From positions 1,364,001 to 1,428,000 of the forward strand of contig CP007053.1 of assembly GCA_000242935.3 (NCBI GenBank): a stretch of 64,000 nt of DNA, read 5' to 3'. Of this stretch, positions 28,482 through 36,054 are shown in pieces. The first letter of the stretch is position 1. Each line of letters starts with the position of its first letter. The stretch comes from Opitutaceae bacterium TAV5. Its GTDB lineage: Bacteria > Verrucomicrobiota > Verrucomicrobiia > Opitutales > Opitutaceae. A model generated the notes under the pieces. It saw only the letters and a list, made by a program, of their open reading frames with translations. It did no database searches and was not told where the DNA came from. Made by a program: the position numbers and the translations under genes.

Positions 28482-29069
28482 ATGTCCCAATCCACGGTTT
28501 ACCGAGATACTGACCTCGAACCCGAAGTCGGGGCCGAGGTCAAAAAATACCAGATCGTGATCAATGGCATCGCCATGCTGATCCCGGAAAAAACCCGCAT
28601 GGCTACTTTGGTCCAGTTGCTCAGCAGCGCGGTCCGCCAAGAGTTGCACCAAACCACATCGCGGCCCGAGTGGACCAAGCAGGTGCTCCGCATCCAGGGC
28701 GATGCGGCCATCGCCGAACTCGTCCGCGAGAACTGGGAGCACATGGGCCAGGCGGCGACCGTGCAGGCCCGGTTCGGCATTCCCGGCTCGACTCTGCACC
28801 GGCTCAAGGACCGCGGAGAAGTGATCGCCTTCCGGCCCGCCGAAACAGACCCCTTTGTGTTTCCGCTCGACCAGTTCGAGGGGCGGAAACCGGCGCCTTG
28901 GGCCGCCGACATCGTCAAGGGCCTCGGCAACGGCGCCCCGGCGCTTCATTTCATCTTCACGCCTCGCGGTTCCCTGGGGAACCGGAGCCTCATGGATTTG
29001 GTCCGGGCGAAGGACCCCGAGGCCGGGACCGCCATTCATCGCGCGCTGCGCCGGCTGACTGCGGAATGA
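28482..29069 (+). CDS. Probable antitoxin partner of the RES toxin
   Basis: A 195-aa protein directly upstream of a RES-domain toxin, with a 4-base ATGA overlap. The middle (~85-125) reads like a helix-turn-helix (Ala-Ala-Thr-Val-Gln-Ala-Arg-Phe-Gly-Ile-Pro, then Ser-Thr-Leu-His-Arg-Leu-Lys). The C-terminus (Arg-Ser-Leu-Met-Asp-Leu-Val-Arg-Ala-Lys-Asp, then a final helix) resembles toxin-binding ends of RES antitoxins, in which a Leu-x-x-Gly/Lys-Asp helix docks on the toxin. The promoter palindrome just upstream fits autoregulation. The exact family is not recognised with certainty. Confidence 0.6.
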   Translation: MSQSTVYRDTDLEPEVGAEVKKYQIVINGIAMLIPEKTRMATLVQLLSSAVRQELHQTTSRPEWTKQVLRIQGDAAIAELVRENWEHMGQAATVQARFGIPGSTLHRLKDRGEVIAFRPAETDPFVFPLDQFEGRKPAPWAADIVKGLGNGAPALHFIFTPRGSLGNRSLMDLVRAKDPEAGTAIHRALRRLTAE

Positions 29070-29713
29070 ACATGCCGAAGCGAGGCGACCCCAGGCTTCC
29101 GCCGGCGGACTTTTCGGAGCGCGATCTCGGCCCGGTCGTCGAGGATTGGCACGGCGACTTCTGGCGCATTTCGCACGAGGATGCCCCGGAGGCGGACTGG
29201 TCGTGGAGCGAGGAAGCGCGATTCAGCCGCCCGGACCAGCCGTTCGGCGTCCTCTACATCGCGGAACGGAAGGAAACCGCCTTTTGGGAACGCTTCGGCC
29301 AGGAACTTCAGGACCAGCCGGTCAAGGCCCGGTCGATGCCCGAGAAGCTGCTGGCTGAACGTGTCTGGAAACGTATTTCTATCATGGATACAAATCCGCT
29401 CCGCGTGCTCGATGTCCGCAAGGCTTCGACCCTCCGCGCAATGGCCGCCGATGATGCCACCTTCCGGGCTCCCTACGCCTGCACCCAAGCGTGGGCGAAA
29501 GCGATCATGCTGCACAAGGACGACCTCGACGGCCTTGTTTACACCTCGCGACTGAACACCCCCGAAAGCTGCGTCGCTCTTTTCGACAAGCCCGGCGTCG
29601 GCTCCGGGAAGCTGCACATCACGACGGGAACCGGGAAACTGGCCGACGACCCCGAAGTCCTTGCGATCCTGCTCCAGGAGAACATCCGGCTGCTTCGGCC
29701 CGATAAACCGTGA
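29066..29713 (+). CDS. RES-domain toxin (NAD+ phosphorylase family)
   Basis: A 215-aa protein whose ATG overlaps the antitoxin TGA; an in-frame ATG two codons on is also possible. The RES layout is clear: Phe-Trp-Arg-Ile, Arg-Phe-Ser-Arg-Pro-Asp-Gln-Pro-Phe-Gly-Val-Leu-Tyr with the first key Arg, Ala-Glu-Arg-Lys-Glu-Thr-Ala-Phe-Trp-Glu with the key Glu, and Leu-Val-Tyr-Thr-Ser-Arg-Leu with the key Ser. Gln-Ala-Trp-Ala-Lys-Ala and Cys-Val-Ala-Leu-Phe surround them. Known RES toxins deplete NAD+ and stop growth. It lies between two antitoxin-like genes. Confidence 0.85.
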   Translation: MNMPKRGDPRLPPADFSERDLGPVVEDWHGDFWRISHEDAPEADWSWSEEARFSRPDQPFGVLYIAERKETAFWERFGQELQDQPVKARSMPEKLLAERVWKRISIMDTNPLRVLDVRKASTLRAMAADDATFRAPYACTQAWAKAIMLHKDDLDGLVYTSRLNTPESCVALFDKPGVGSGKLHITTGTGKLADDPEVLAILLQENIRLLRPDKP

Positions 29714-29751
29714 ACGGGCGGCCGGCTGGGGGTGAGGCTGAGAGCTTGAAT

Positions 29752-29767
29752 CCTGCAAAAATGCAGG
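29752..29767 (+). promoter_or_regulatory. Palindrome upstream of the ParS/MbcA-type antitoxin
   Basis: CCTGCA-AAAA-TGCAGG is a perfect 6-bp inverted repeat 19 bases before the ATG at 29787. A TTGAAT box precedes it and CATAAT lies at 29780-29785, just ahead of the start. The third gene of the module therefore appears to have its own promoter and operator, different in sequence from the one at 28464-28480. Confidence 0.55.
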
Positions 29768-29786
29768 TTTTATTACAGGCATAATT

Positions 29787-30197
29787 ATGGCAACCGCACT
29801 CAAGACCAGGAAGCGTTCTGCCAGGCCGGCGCTGGCCGGCACGTTCCGTTTCGCCCACCGCGGGGCGCATGATTACTCCGGTCTGCTCCAGCACTATCGA
29901 AACACCTTCCGCCTGCCCCAGCCGTTGCTCGTGCGGTTGACCGGGTTTTCGCCTCGCTCGGTGGCGAAATGGAGTCAGGGCGAACCGCCGTCGGCCAAAC
30001 AGGAAAAGGCGTTGGTGGAGATGGATCGCCTCCTCGATGGACTGGCTCGTGTGATGGAGCCGGCGCAAGTAGGCCGCTGGCTGAAACAGCCCAACTCTGC
30101 TTTCGACGGATCGACGCCTTTGCAGGTGGTCGAGCGTGGCGAGCTCGACCGTATCTGGCGGATGCTCTACGATCTGGAATCAGGCCAGCCCGGATAA
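29787..30197 (+). CDS. Xre/MbcA/ParS-type antitoxin (DUF2384-like)
   Basis: A 136-aa protein. The N-terminal half (~30-85) is helical with a helix-turn-helix look (Leu-Thr-Gly-Phe-Ser-Pro-Arg-Ser-Val-Ala-Lys-Trp). The C-terminal half is the Xre/MbcA/ParS toxin-binding domain: Arg-Trp-Leu-Lys-Gln-Pro-Asn-Ser-Ala-Phe-Asp-Gly-Ser-Thr-Pro-Leu-Gln-Val-Val-Glu, then a closing helix ending in Leu-Glu-Ser-Gly. This domain normally neutralises RES toxins. It follows the RES gene by 73 bases, not preceding it as is usual. Confidence 0.85.
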   Translation: MATALKTRKRSARPALAGTFRFAHRGAHDYSGLLQHYRNTFRLPQPLLVRLTGFSPRSVAKWSQGEPPSAKQEKALVEMDRLLDGLARVMEPAQVGRWLKQPNSAFDGSTPLQVVERGELDRIWRMLYDLESGQPG

Positions 30198-30400
30198 AGG
30201 GGCTTTGGATAAACAGGCGAACCCAGCTCAGGGAGCGAATGAGGATAGAATCGGTCCGAAGCTGACTGGGTCGGATCGTTTTCCCGTCCATTCAAGTCAC
30301 TGCGCATGGACGAACCGTGCCGATCCGGTGAAAGGATCAGCTTGAGGTTGCCCCGAATTGACGGACAGGGGTTGAGGGTCAAAAGCGAAAGGAAACACAG

Positions 30401-30754
30401 ATGAAGACCCAATTGGAAAAGCCGGCGAGGAGCCGTGCGACTTACAGCAAGGAATATCAAGAGGAGGCATTGGCGTTGTGGCGGCAGAGCGGCCGGAGCG
30501 CAGCGAAGGTCGCCGCGGAACTGGGGATCAGGGCGCCGTTGTTATACCGGTGGGCCAAGGTCCGTCGGAACGGTGCCGAGCACGGCACCGTTCCGACGGA
30601 AAAGCCCGTGCCGCAGGTGGCGGAGCTGCAGGCGCAGATCCGGCGATTGAGCGAGGAAAACGCGAAGCTGTTGGAGCAGCGTGAAGTCTTAAAAAAATCG
30701 CTGGGCATCCTCTGCGAACAGCCGCCGAGAGGTATGCCCGGATCGAACGCATGA
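30401..30754 (+). CDS. IS3-family transposase OrfA
   Basis: A 117-aa protein with the N-terminal helix-turn-helix of IS3 OrfA (~10-60: Ser-Lys-Glu-Tyr-Gln-Glu-Glu-Ala-Leu, Lys-Val-Ala-Ala-Glu-Leu-Gly, Leu-Tyr-Arg-Trp) and a leucine-zipper-like helix (~75-108). It binds the terminal repeats. A run of seven A (30691-30697) near its end lies where the OrfB frame becomes open, so a -1 shift can join both products. Confidence 0.9.
   Translation: MKTQLEKPARSRATYSKEYQEEALALWRQSGRSAAKVAAELGIRAPLLYRWAKVRRNGAEHGTVPTEKPVPQVAELQAQIRRLSEENAKLLEQREVLKKSLGILCEQPPRGMPGSNA
30691..30697 (+). other. Likely -1 ribosomal frameshift site (A7)
   Basis: OrfA reads TTA-AAA-AAA-TCG here. The OrfB frame (one base back) is free of stops from 30685. 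Slippage on A-AAA-AAA would give the OrfAB transposase, the known mechanism of IS3 elements. Confidence 0.6.
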
Positions 30755-31590
30755 GCGGCGAATACAAAGTGAGCTGGCTGTGCGAAGCTCTGATGGTCTC
30801 GCGCAGCGGGTATTACGACTGGTTGGATCGGCGTCATGCGCCCGGACCGCGCGAGCGGCAAAACCGGGCGTTGCGGCAGCAAATCCGTGAGGAATTTACG
30901 CGCAGTCGAAAGACTTACGGCAGTCCGCGCATGACACGGGCGCTGGGTGGTCGGATCAGTCGCAAGCGCGTGGCCCGGCTGATGCGGCAGGAGTGTTTGC
31001 ACGCACGGCAGCGCTCCAAATACCGAGTTGCCACCACGGACAGCCGTCATGGCGACCCCATCGCCGCGAACCGGTTGCGTGGCTTTGTGGCCGACCGTCC
31101 CGACCAAGCCTGGGCCACCGATGCGACCTGCGTGCTGACCGGCCAAGGCTGGCTGTATGTGGTCGCGTTGCTCGACGTCTATACGCGTCGGATCGTTGGC
31201 TGGGCGATGCACGACATCCTGGACGCCAGGCTGGCCGTGGCGGCCCTGCAAATGGCCTTTGCCCAGCGCAAACCCGCGCCCGGGTTGATCGTGCACTCGG
31301 ACCGGGGCAGCCAGTTTGCCAGCGGTGATTACCGCTCCGCCTTGGCCGCGCGTCGCTGCGTGGCCTCCATGAGCCGGAAGGGAAACTGTTACGACAACGC
31401 CTTCATCGAATCGTTTTGGAGCAGCCTGAAATACGAGGTGGTTTACCACCGCCGCTTCGCCACCAAAGCCGAGGCTCGCTCCGCGATCTTCGATTATATT
31501 GAGACGTTTTATAACCGCACCCGGCTCCACTCCAGCCTTGGATACCAAAGCCCTGTTGCGTTTGAATCCGCATTGAAACATACAAACTAA
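30751..31590 (+). CDS. IS3-family transposase OrfB (DDE integrase core)
   Basis: A 279-aa protein with the HTH_21-like segment (~35-85, Thr-Tyr-Gly-Ser-Pro-Arg-Met) and an rve integrase core. The DDE residues are visible: Trp-Ala-Thr-Asp-Ala-Thr, His-Ser-Asp-Arg-Gly-Ser-Gln-Phe, and Asn-Ala-Phe-Ile-Glu-Ser-Phe-Trp. The C-terminus has Tyr-Asn-Arg-Thr-Arg-Leu-His-Ser-Ser-Leu-Gly-Tyr. Nothing is missing, so the element looks active. Confidence 0.95.
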   Translation: MSGEYKVSWLCEALMVSRSGYYDWLDRRHAPGPRERQNRALRQQIREEFTRSRKTYGSPRMTRALGGRISRKRVARLMRQECLHARQRSKYRVATTDSRHGDPIAANRLRGFVADRPDQAWATDATCVLTGQGWLYVVALLDVYTRRIVGWAMHDILDARLAVAALQMAFAQRKPAPGLIVHSDRGSQFASGDYRSALAARRCVASMSRKGNCYDNAFIESFWSSLKYEVVYHRRFATKAEARSAIFDYIETFYNRTRLHSSLGYQSPVAFESALKHTN

Positions 31591-31820
31591 TTATCCCTTA
31601 ACCGACTGTCCGAAGAATCGAGGCAAGCCCAGCTCTTGGTCTTTTTCGGTTTCTTCGCCGGCTTCGCGGATTTCGCGGCCTTGCGAGCCGCCTTCGCGGC
31701 TTTCAGTCCCTTTCGGGCTTGTTTCAAGGCGGTCTTGGCGGCTTTGACCTGTGCCTGCGCTGTCTCGACGGCCTGTTCGGCCTTGGAGGGTTGAGCTGGG
31801 TTTTTGGCTTTCTTTGTCAT
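31587..31820 (-). CDS. Small Lys/Ala-rich histone H1-like protein, 3' end altered by the IS
   Basis: From ATG 31820 the protein runs 77 aa: a Gln/Glu/Ala-rich first half and a Lys/Ala/Pro-rich second half with repeated Ala-Lys-Ala-Ala-Arg-Lys and Lys-Pro-Lys-Lys, like histone-H1-type DNA-binding tails. The IS starts at 31631. The last native codon is the Ser at the target duplication. Joining the DNA left of the IS to it gives AGC-TGA, so the original protein was 63 aa ending Lys-Thr-Lys-Ser. The present C-terminal 14 residues are encoded by the IS end. A start 27 codons upstream is open but atypical. Confidence 0.65.
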   Translation of the reverse strand: MTKKAKNPAQPSKAEQAVETAQAQVKAAKTALKQARKGLKAAKAARKAAKSAKPAKKPKKTKSWACLDSSDSRLRDN

Positions 31821-32657
31821 GGAAACGGAATGCTCTGGCTGCACCCCAAACGGCTGAGCCGTCAAAACAAGGGGCGATGGTGACGGTTTAGTTACAATCA
31901 AGTAACGGGCCTCGCAAACGTTCTATTGTTACATTTCAGGCCGATTCTCCATCCGGGGAAACGCCTTTCCCCGCGGTCGAGCCTGGGTCTCGCCCTCCCC
32001 ATTCTAGCGGGGACACCCCGCAACGCCCCGATGCCGGCGGAGGCCGGAATGTTTCCAGCGGTTCCCGCTTCGGTGCGGTCGCTATGTTGCGGCTAACGGC
32101 CTTCTCGCTGCGGTCGGAGACGGCTTGCCTCCCGTTTGCCGGCCGCCTCTGGCGATACGTCGTCCAAGCACGACCTTTCGTCAGGATCGTTTCCGTCCGC
32201 AAGCATCCGTCCACGACACCGGCGGCCTTGCCACACTCACGGCGGCGCCGACTCCTCCCTTCGCTCACGGCCTCCCGCCTCCACGCCGCGACCGCACCTG
32301 CGCGTGATCGACCGACAGGGATAGTCAGCCGGCTGCGCCCGCCATTTTTAGACGCTCAAACGCCGCTGGGCTTGCGGTGCTCGCTCTCTGCGCGCCGCTC
32401 ACGCATCCGCAGTCAGCAAAGCCACACCCAGAGGGAAGCCTTAGTTTAGCCCCTGCACCGGCTGGCGGGCGTCGCGCTGCGCACTCCCGCCCGTCCGCGC
32501 CTCAAGGTCCGCTTCGCTCTCCACCTTGTGCGGACGGGGCTTCACGTCGGCGTCCCTCCGGGGTGGCCGATTTTTCGGTTCGGCTCCGGTAGGGGCCCGC
32601 GTAGCGCGGCCCGCTACTCCCCGCGCCCTCGTTGGGGCGCATCAGTCCCACAACATC
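31821..32657. other. 837-bp stretch without a convincing gene
   Basis: Only a few short overlapping frames with Arg/Pro/Ser-rich translations occur, with no start context and no domain. A GTTAC-AATCAA-GTAAC inverted repeat lies near 31889-31905, close to the small Lys-rich gene. The right part (32500-32657) is rich in GC palindromes and leads into the DUF932 gene, so it may be a long leader or plasmid-type regulatory region. Confidence 0.5.
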
Positions 32658-33503
32658 ATGAATACGTCCGCTATCGTTTCACCCTCCCGCGCCTTTCAGG
32701 CGCTGTCTTCCGATGATCTCCGCCGCGCCGCTCCTTCGGTGTTCGCCGAGCACGCCCGCCCCGGTGTTTCCGCCCGCTACACCTTTGTGTCCACCGCGCA
32801 GGTCGTTGCCCTGCTTGGCGCCGAGGGGTGGCTTCCCGTCAAGGCCTCCGAACAGCGCGTGCGCCTGGAGGACCGCATCGGTTTCCAGATGCACGAGCTT
32901 CGTTTCGCCCGCCGCGACGACTTGGACGCCGGTGCGCTTCAGGTCGGCTCCACCCGCCCGGAAATGATCCTGCAAAACGCGCACGACGGCAGCCGCGCCT
33001 ACCGCATCGACGCCGGCCTCTACCGTTTGGTTTGCCGCAACGGGCTGACCGTGGCGGATACGGATTTCGCGCACGTCTCCATCCGGCATGTGGACGTGTC
33101 CGCCGACGCTTTCGCCAAGGCCGCGCAGTCCGTGGCCGAGAGCACCCCGCGCATGTTGGAGGCCGTCGCCCGGTGGCAGGGCGTGCAGCTTTCGCAGGCG
33201 TCCCGGATCGAATTCGCCCGCCGGGCGCTGACTCTGCGCTGGGATGCCACCCAGCCGGTGACGCAGTTCCTCAAACCCGAGAAGCTGATTGCCCCGGTGC
33301 GCTACGGCGACGCCGCCACTGATCTCTGGACCACCTTCAACGTGGTTCAGGAGCACTTGATGCGCGGGGGCGACCGCTACCTCGGGCATACCGAGGGCGC
33401 CGGATTCCGGCGCAACCGCACCCGCCCCGTCTCTGGCCTGAATGAAGGCCAGCGGCTCAACAAGGCCCTCTGGTCCCTCGCCGACGAGTTCGCCCGCAAC
33501 TGA
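32658..33503 (+). CDS. DUF932 (phage/plasmid-like) protein
   Basis: The 281-aa protein matches the DUF932 layout: Arg-Tyr-Thr-Phe-Val-Ser-Thr near residue 35; Gln-Met-His-Glu-Leu-Arg-Phe; Asn-Ala-His-Asp-Gly-Ser-Arg-Ala-Tyr; Leu-Val-Cys-Arg-Asn-Gly-Leu; and the C-terminal Asn-Glu-Gly-Gln-Arg-Leu-Asn-Lys-Ala-Leu-Trp. The ATG at 32658 is chosen over an upstream in-frame start because the family begins there. These proteins are typical cargo of conjugative plasmids and ICEs; their molecular role is unknown. A decayed copy of its 3' end lies at 39281-39388. Confidence 0.85.
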   Translation: MNTSAIVSPSRAFQALSSDDLRRAAPSVFAEHARPGVSARYTFVSTAQVVALLGAEGWLPVKASEQRVRLEDRIGFQMHELRFARRDDLDAGALQVGSTRPEMILQNAHDGSRAYRIDAGLYRLVCRNGLTVADTDFAHVSIRHVDVSADAFAKAAQSVAESTPRMLEAVARWQGVQLSQASRIEFARRALTLRWDATQPVTQFLKPEKLIAPVRYGDAATDLWTTFNVVQEHLMRGGDRYLGHTEGAGFRRNRTRPVSGLNEGQRLNKALWSLADEFARN

Positions 33504-33547
33504 AACCCTCAACGGGCACGGCGGCGACGCCGCGCCCCCTTTTTACT

Positions 33548-33952
33548 ATGTCCAACTACTATTGCGCTTCGCGCACCAATTACTTCCGGGTCAAGGACCA
33601 CGTCGCGTTCCAATCGTGGGCGCAGCATCGGGGCGTGCAGGTGATTTCCAACTCCAAAGACCATCCCGGACATTTCGCACTGCTGCCCGATCCGTCGGAC
33701 GACGGTGCCTTCCCGGACTACGACTTCGATCAGGACGAGGAAATCGACTTCATGGCCGAACTCTCCGGCCACCTCGCGGAAGACTCCGTCGCGGTGATAC
33801 TGGAAACCGGTGCGGAAAAGCTGCGCTACCTCGTCGGCTATGCGGTTGCCGTCAACGCCATGGGCGACCGCGTCGAGATTACCCTGAACAACATCTATTC
33901 GCTCGCGGCGCGCACGTTCGGCGGCCCCCAACCGACACGGGCGGAATACTGA
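33548..33952 (+). CDS. Acidic conserved protein of plasmid/ICE type, function unknown
   Basis: A 134-aa protein starting Ser-Asn-Tyr-Tyr-Cys-Ala-Ser-Arg-Thr-Asn-Tyr-Phe-Arg-Val-Lys-Asp. It has a strongly acidic middle (Asp-Phe-Asp-Gln-Asp-Glu-Glu-Ile-Asp) and Glu-Lys-Leu-Arg-Tyr-Leu-Val-Gly-Tyr-Ala-Val-Ala-Val-Asn. It ends Pro-Thr-Arg-Ala-Glu-Tyr. I recall this pattern beside DUF932 genes on mobile elements. The acidity could mean DNA mimicry, but that is a guess. It is 44 bases after the DUF932 stop in the same direction. Confidence 0.7.
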   Translation: MSNYYCASRTNYFRVKDHVAFQSWAQHRGVQVISNSKDHPGHFALLPDPSDDGAFPDYDFDQDEEIDFMAELSGHLAEDSVAVILETGAEKLRYLVGYAVAVNAMGDRVEITLNNIYSLAARTFGGPQPTRAEY

Positions 33953-34063
33953 TCTCCACCGGGGCGGCGGCGCACCGTCGCCGCCCCTTTTTTCCCGCCT
34001 GTCCCTTTTTCGGTAGGCCCTCATCCGTGCCACCACACTCCCACACTCCACATTCTCAATACA

Positions 34064-34714
34064 ATGAACTCACATTCCGTCCCCCCTTCCGACGAGGCCG
34101 ACCGCAAGGCCGCCCTGAATGAATTCTTTGCGGCCGTCCGCACGGCAGCGCGTGAAGCCGACGACGCCGTGACCGCCGCCAAACCCGCATTGGAGCGACT
34201 CGCCTCCGCCATCGCCGGCCACGACCACGGCCAGGCGGTTCGCGCACGCTCCATCCTGATTTCTCTCTACACAGGAGGCACCATGCTGGCCGACGTGTCC
34301 GACTTGCTCGCCCTAGATTGGACCCTCCGCCGCGACCTCTGCGCCGTGCTGCTTGCTTTCAACCACGGCGAATTCAGCTACGACTATCTGCGCGCCGCCT
34401 TCGAGCGCGCCGGCGACAAGAATGCCCGGTGGTTTCTCGGCGCCGCCAACAATCCGCGCGAACGGCTCCGCGAAGCGCTCGACTTCGCCAAACCCGGCCC
34501 GCTCGACACGACTCCGCGTTCATCGAGCGAGAAAGGCGTGGCCGGCTTTGTGGCGAGCCTCTTCGCCGGCCGGCCCGTCGATCTCGATTCCGCCGTGCAA
34601 AGGCTCGACGAAATCCGCCGTTCCCTCGTCGCCGGTTTGTTCGCCTACTACCTCGCGCAGCGCTTCGACTCCGACGACCGGGAGACGGTCGCCGAACATT
34701 TCGCGCTGGATTGA
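34064..34714 (+). CDS. Helical protein of unknown function
   Basis: The 216-aa protein is almost entirely helical in appearance, Ala/Arg/Asp/Glu-rich, without signal peptide or membrane segment. It shows Tyr-Thr-Gly-Gly-Thr-Met-Leu-Ala-Asp-Val-Ser-Asp-Leu-Leu around 73-86 and Phe-Asn-His-Gly-Glu-Phe-Ser-Tyr near 104. I do not recognise a family. It belongs by orientation and spacing (111 bases) to the DUF932 block. Confidence 0.65.
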   Translation: MNSHSVPPSDEADRKAALNEFFAAVRTAAREADDAVTAAKPALERLASAIAGHDHGQAVRARSILISLYTGGTMLADVSDLLALDWTLRRDLCAVLLAFNHGEFSYDYLRAAFERAGDKNARWFLGAANNPRERLREALDFAKPGPLDTTPRSSSEKGVAGFVASLFAGRPVDLDSAVQRLDEIRRSLVAGLFAYYLAQRFDSDDRETVAEHFALD

Positions 34715-34901
34715 TCGCGCCCGGAGGAGCGGCCACCTGGCCGCTCCTTTTTCCGACAGGCGGGTTGCCGCATTTTGGGCAGACGCCCGCCGCTGTAATC
34801 GAGGGGAGGGCGGCTTGGAGTCATCCCGAACCGGTCATGTCAGGCCGGTTGAAATCACGTCACCCAAAAATCAACCGCCGGCTTCGCCGGCCCATCACGC
34901 C

Positions 34902-35111
34902 ATGAATACAGGAAACACGGAAGCCCTCCAAACCGACCGTCCCGCCTCCGGCCGGACCTCACGTTCGCCGGTCAGCACCGACGAACTCTCCCGCTTGAAG
35001 CAGGAGTTGATGCAGGCCGAGGTCCGACTCGCCAAGGCCCGTGCCACCGTCGTCGGCGCCGAGATCGACATCAAGGTCATCAACACCCGCCTTCGTGAGT
35101 TTATAAAATGA
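34902..35111 (+). CDS. Small coiled-coil protein of unknown function
   Basis: A 69-aa protein from ATG 34902. After a polar N-terminus, residues ~28-68 form one long helix with Leu/Val/Ala heptads (Leu-Ser-Arg-Leu-Lys-Gln-Glu-Leu-Met, then Ala-Lys-Ala-Arg-Ala-Thr-Val-Val-Gly-Ala-Glu). It ends convergently with the minus-strand operon 51 bases away. A GCCGGC-TTC-GCCGGC hairpin lies just upstream of its start. Confidence 0.5.
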   Translation: MNTGNTEALQTDRPASGRTSRSPVSTDELSRLKQELMQAEVRLAKARATVVGAEIDIKVINTRLREFIK

Positions 35112-35162
35112 GTCCGACCCTAAGAAACGGTCTGATGTATGAAACGGTGTGGCCAGCCATGC

Positions 35163-36050
35163 TCAGCCGTGAAACGGACGGATGAAGCTGAAAATATCGG
35201 GACGCGGTGGAACGGTCAGATTCAGCGACCATTTCTCGGCATCTGTCACCGTGCGAGGAATAACTCGCCTGTTGATCAGACGGCGAAATGCGTCGATTGC
35301 CTGTTCGCTTGGTTGGCTGGCTGCATAAATGCAGCTATGGCAGTGTGACGCCAAGGCTTCAACTAGATGAACGCCGTCCGTTTCGACCAGTGTGTTACCC
35401 TGCGGACGCGCGGTGCGCTTGTCGAAGACTACCGCGCATACGTTAGGTGTGACCGGTAACAGGAGAAAATCGATCGTCTCTCCTGCACCCCACGTAAAGC
35501 AGAGGACCGGGTGATCCGACGTGATAATTTCACGGCCGGTTGGCGTTCGAAATAAACGCACCCCCCAAGTTTGTTTAAGTCGCTCAAACAATTCGGATAG
35601 CGGCAGAGCCTCTGCACCGAAATTCCCGACAATAAGTCGATTTATAAAACTGACTATGCGAAATTGATAGGCTTGAACTCCCTCAAGCCCCGTGCGGTTC
35701 TCATGCACAATATTGCGGGTATAAAGATCGAATGCCGCTAAAATCAGCGCGAAGTATTCGAAGACCGTGGGGTCGCCATCACACCAAATTTTTGTCAAAG
35801 CAGCAGCGTATCCTTTTTCGAACTCTTGGAACTCTTCCTCTGACTTCTGCGGGGCCGTTTTGGAAAAAAGATAGTCGCCGGCACATTGAGACTGGACTGG
35901 CACAAGTGTGCACCGTGTTTGATCGACCCGCCACACTTTGGAATCGCGAGTGCTCCGAGATCCGTCAGGCGAAAAGTTCTTCAGATATACAGAGGGAAGA
36001 AAGTGCTGACGCTTGTATGCAGGCATAACGACTGGTTGCGTTGTCTCCAC
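35163..36050 (-). CDS. DUF4238 family protein
   Basis: The GTG at 36050 (295 aa) keeps a 4-base gap to the preceding gene; the ATG at 36026 gives 287 aa. Near the N-terminus is Lys-Arg-Gln-His-Phe-Leu-Pro-Ser-Val-Tyr-Leu-Lys-Asn-Phe, the hallmark of DUF4238, followed by a core with Thr-Ser-Asp-His-Pro-Val-Leu-Cys (~178-185) and Leu-Leu-Leu-Pro-Val-Thr-Pro. The function of the family is not established; it occurs sporadically and often in accessory regions. It is the last gene of a four-gene minus-strand operon with a caspase-like protease. Confidence 0.75.
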   Translation of the reverse strand: METTQPVVMPAYKRQHFLPSVYLKNFSPDGSRSTRDSKVWRVDQTRCTLVPVQSQCAGDYLFSKTAPQKSEEEFQEFEKGYAAALTKIWCDGDPTVFEYFALILAAFDLYTRNIVHENRTGLEGVQAYQFRIVSFINRLIVGNFGAEALPLSELFERLKQTWGVRLFRTPTGREIITSDHPVLCFTWGAGETIDFLLLPVTPNVCAVVFDKRTARPQGNTLVETDGVHLVEALASHCHSCIYAASQPSEQAIDAFRRLINRRVIPRTVTDAEKWSLNLTVPPRPDIFSFIRPFHG

Positions 36051-36054
36051 CCAA

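Larger units (their letters stand above)
30343..31631 (+). mobile_element. IS3-family insertion sequence (~1.29 kb)
   Basis: The ends are imperfect inverted repeats of about 30 bp. The left end begins TGAGGTTGCCCCGA and the reverse complement of the right end begins TGGGCTTGCCTCGA; both then share CGGACAG and a GTT-AGGG segment. The trinucleotide GCT flanks it on both sides (30340-30342 and 31632-31634), a 3-bp target duplication as expected for IS3. It contains orfA and orfB in overlapping frames. Confidence 0.9.

Noticed and set aside
32084-32449. Overlapping short frames upstream of the DUF932 gene as genes
   Set aside because: Arg/Pro/Ser-rich translations, no start context, no recognisable domain; treated as non-coding.
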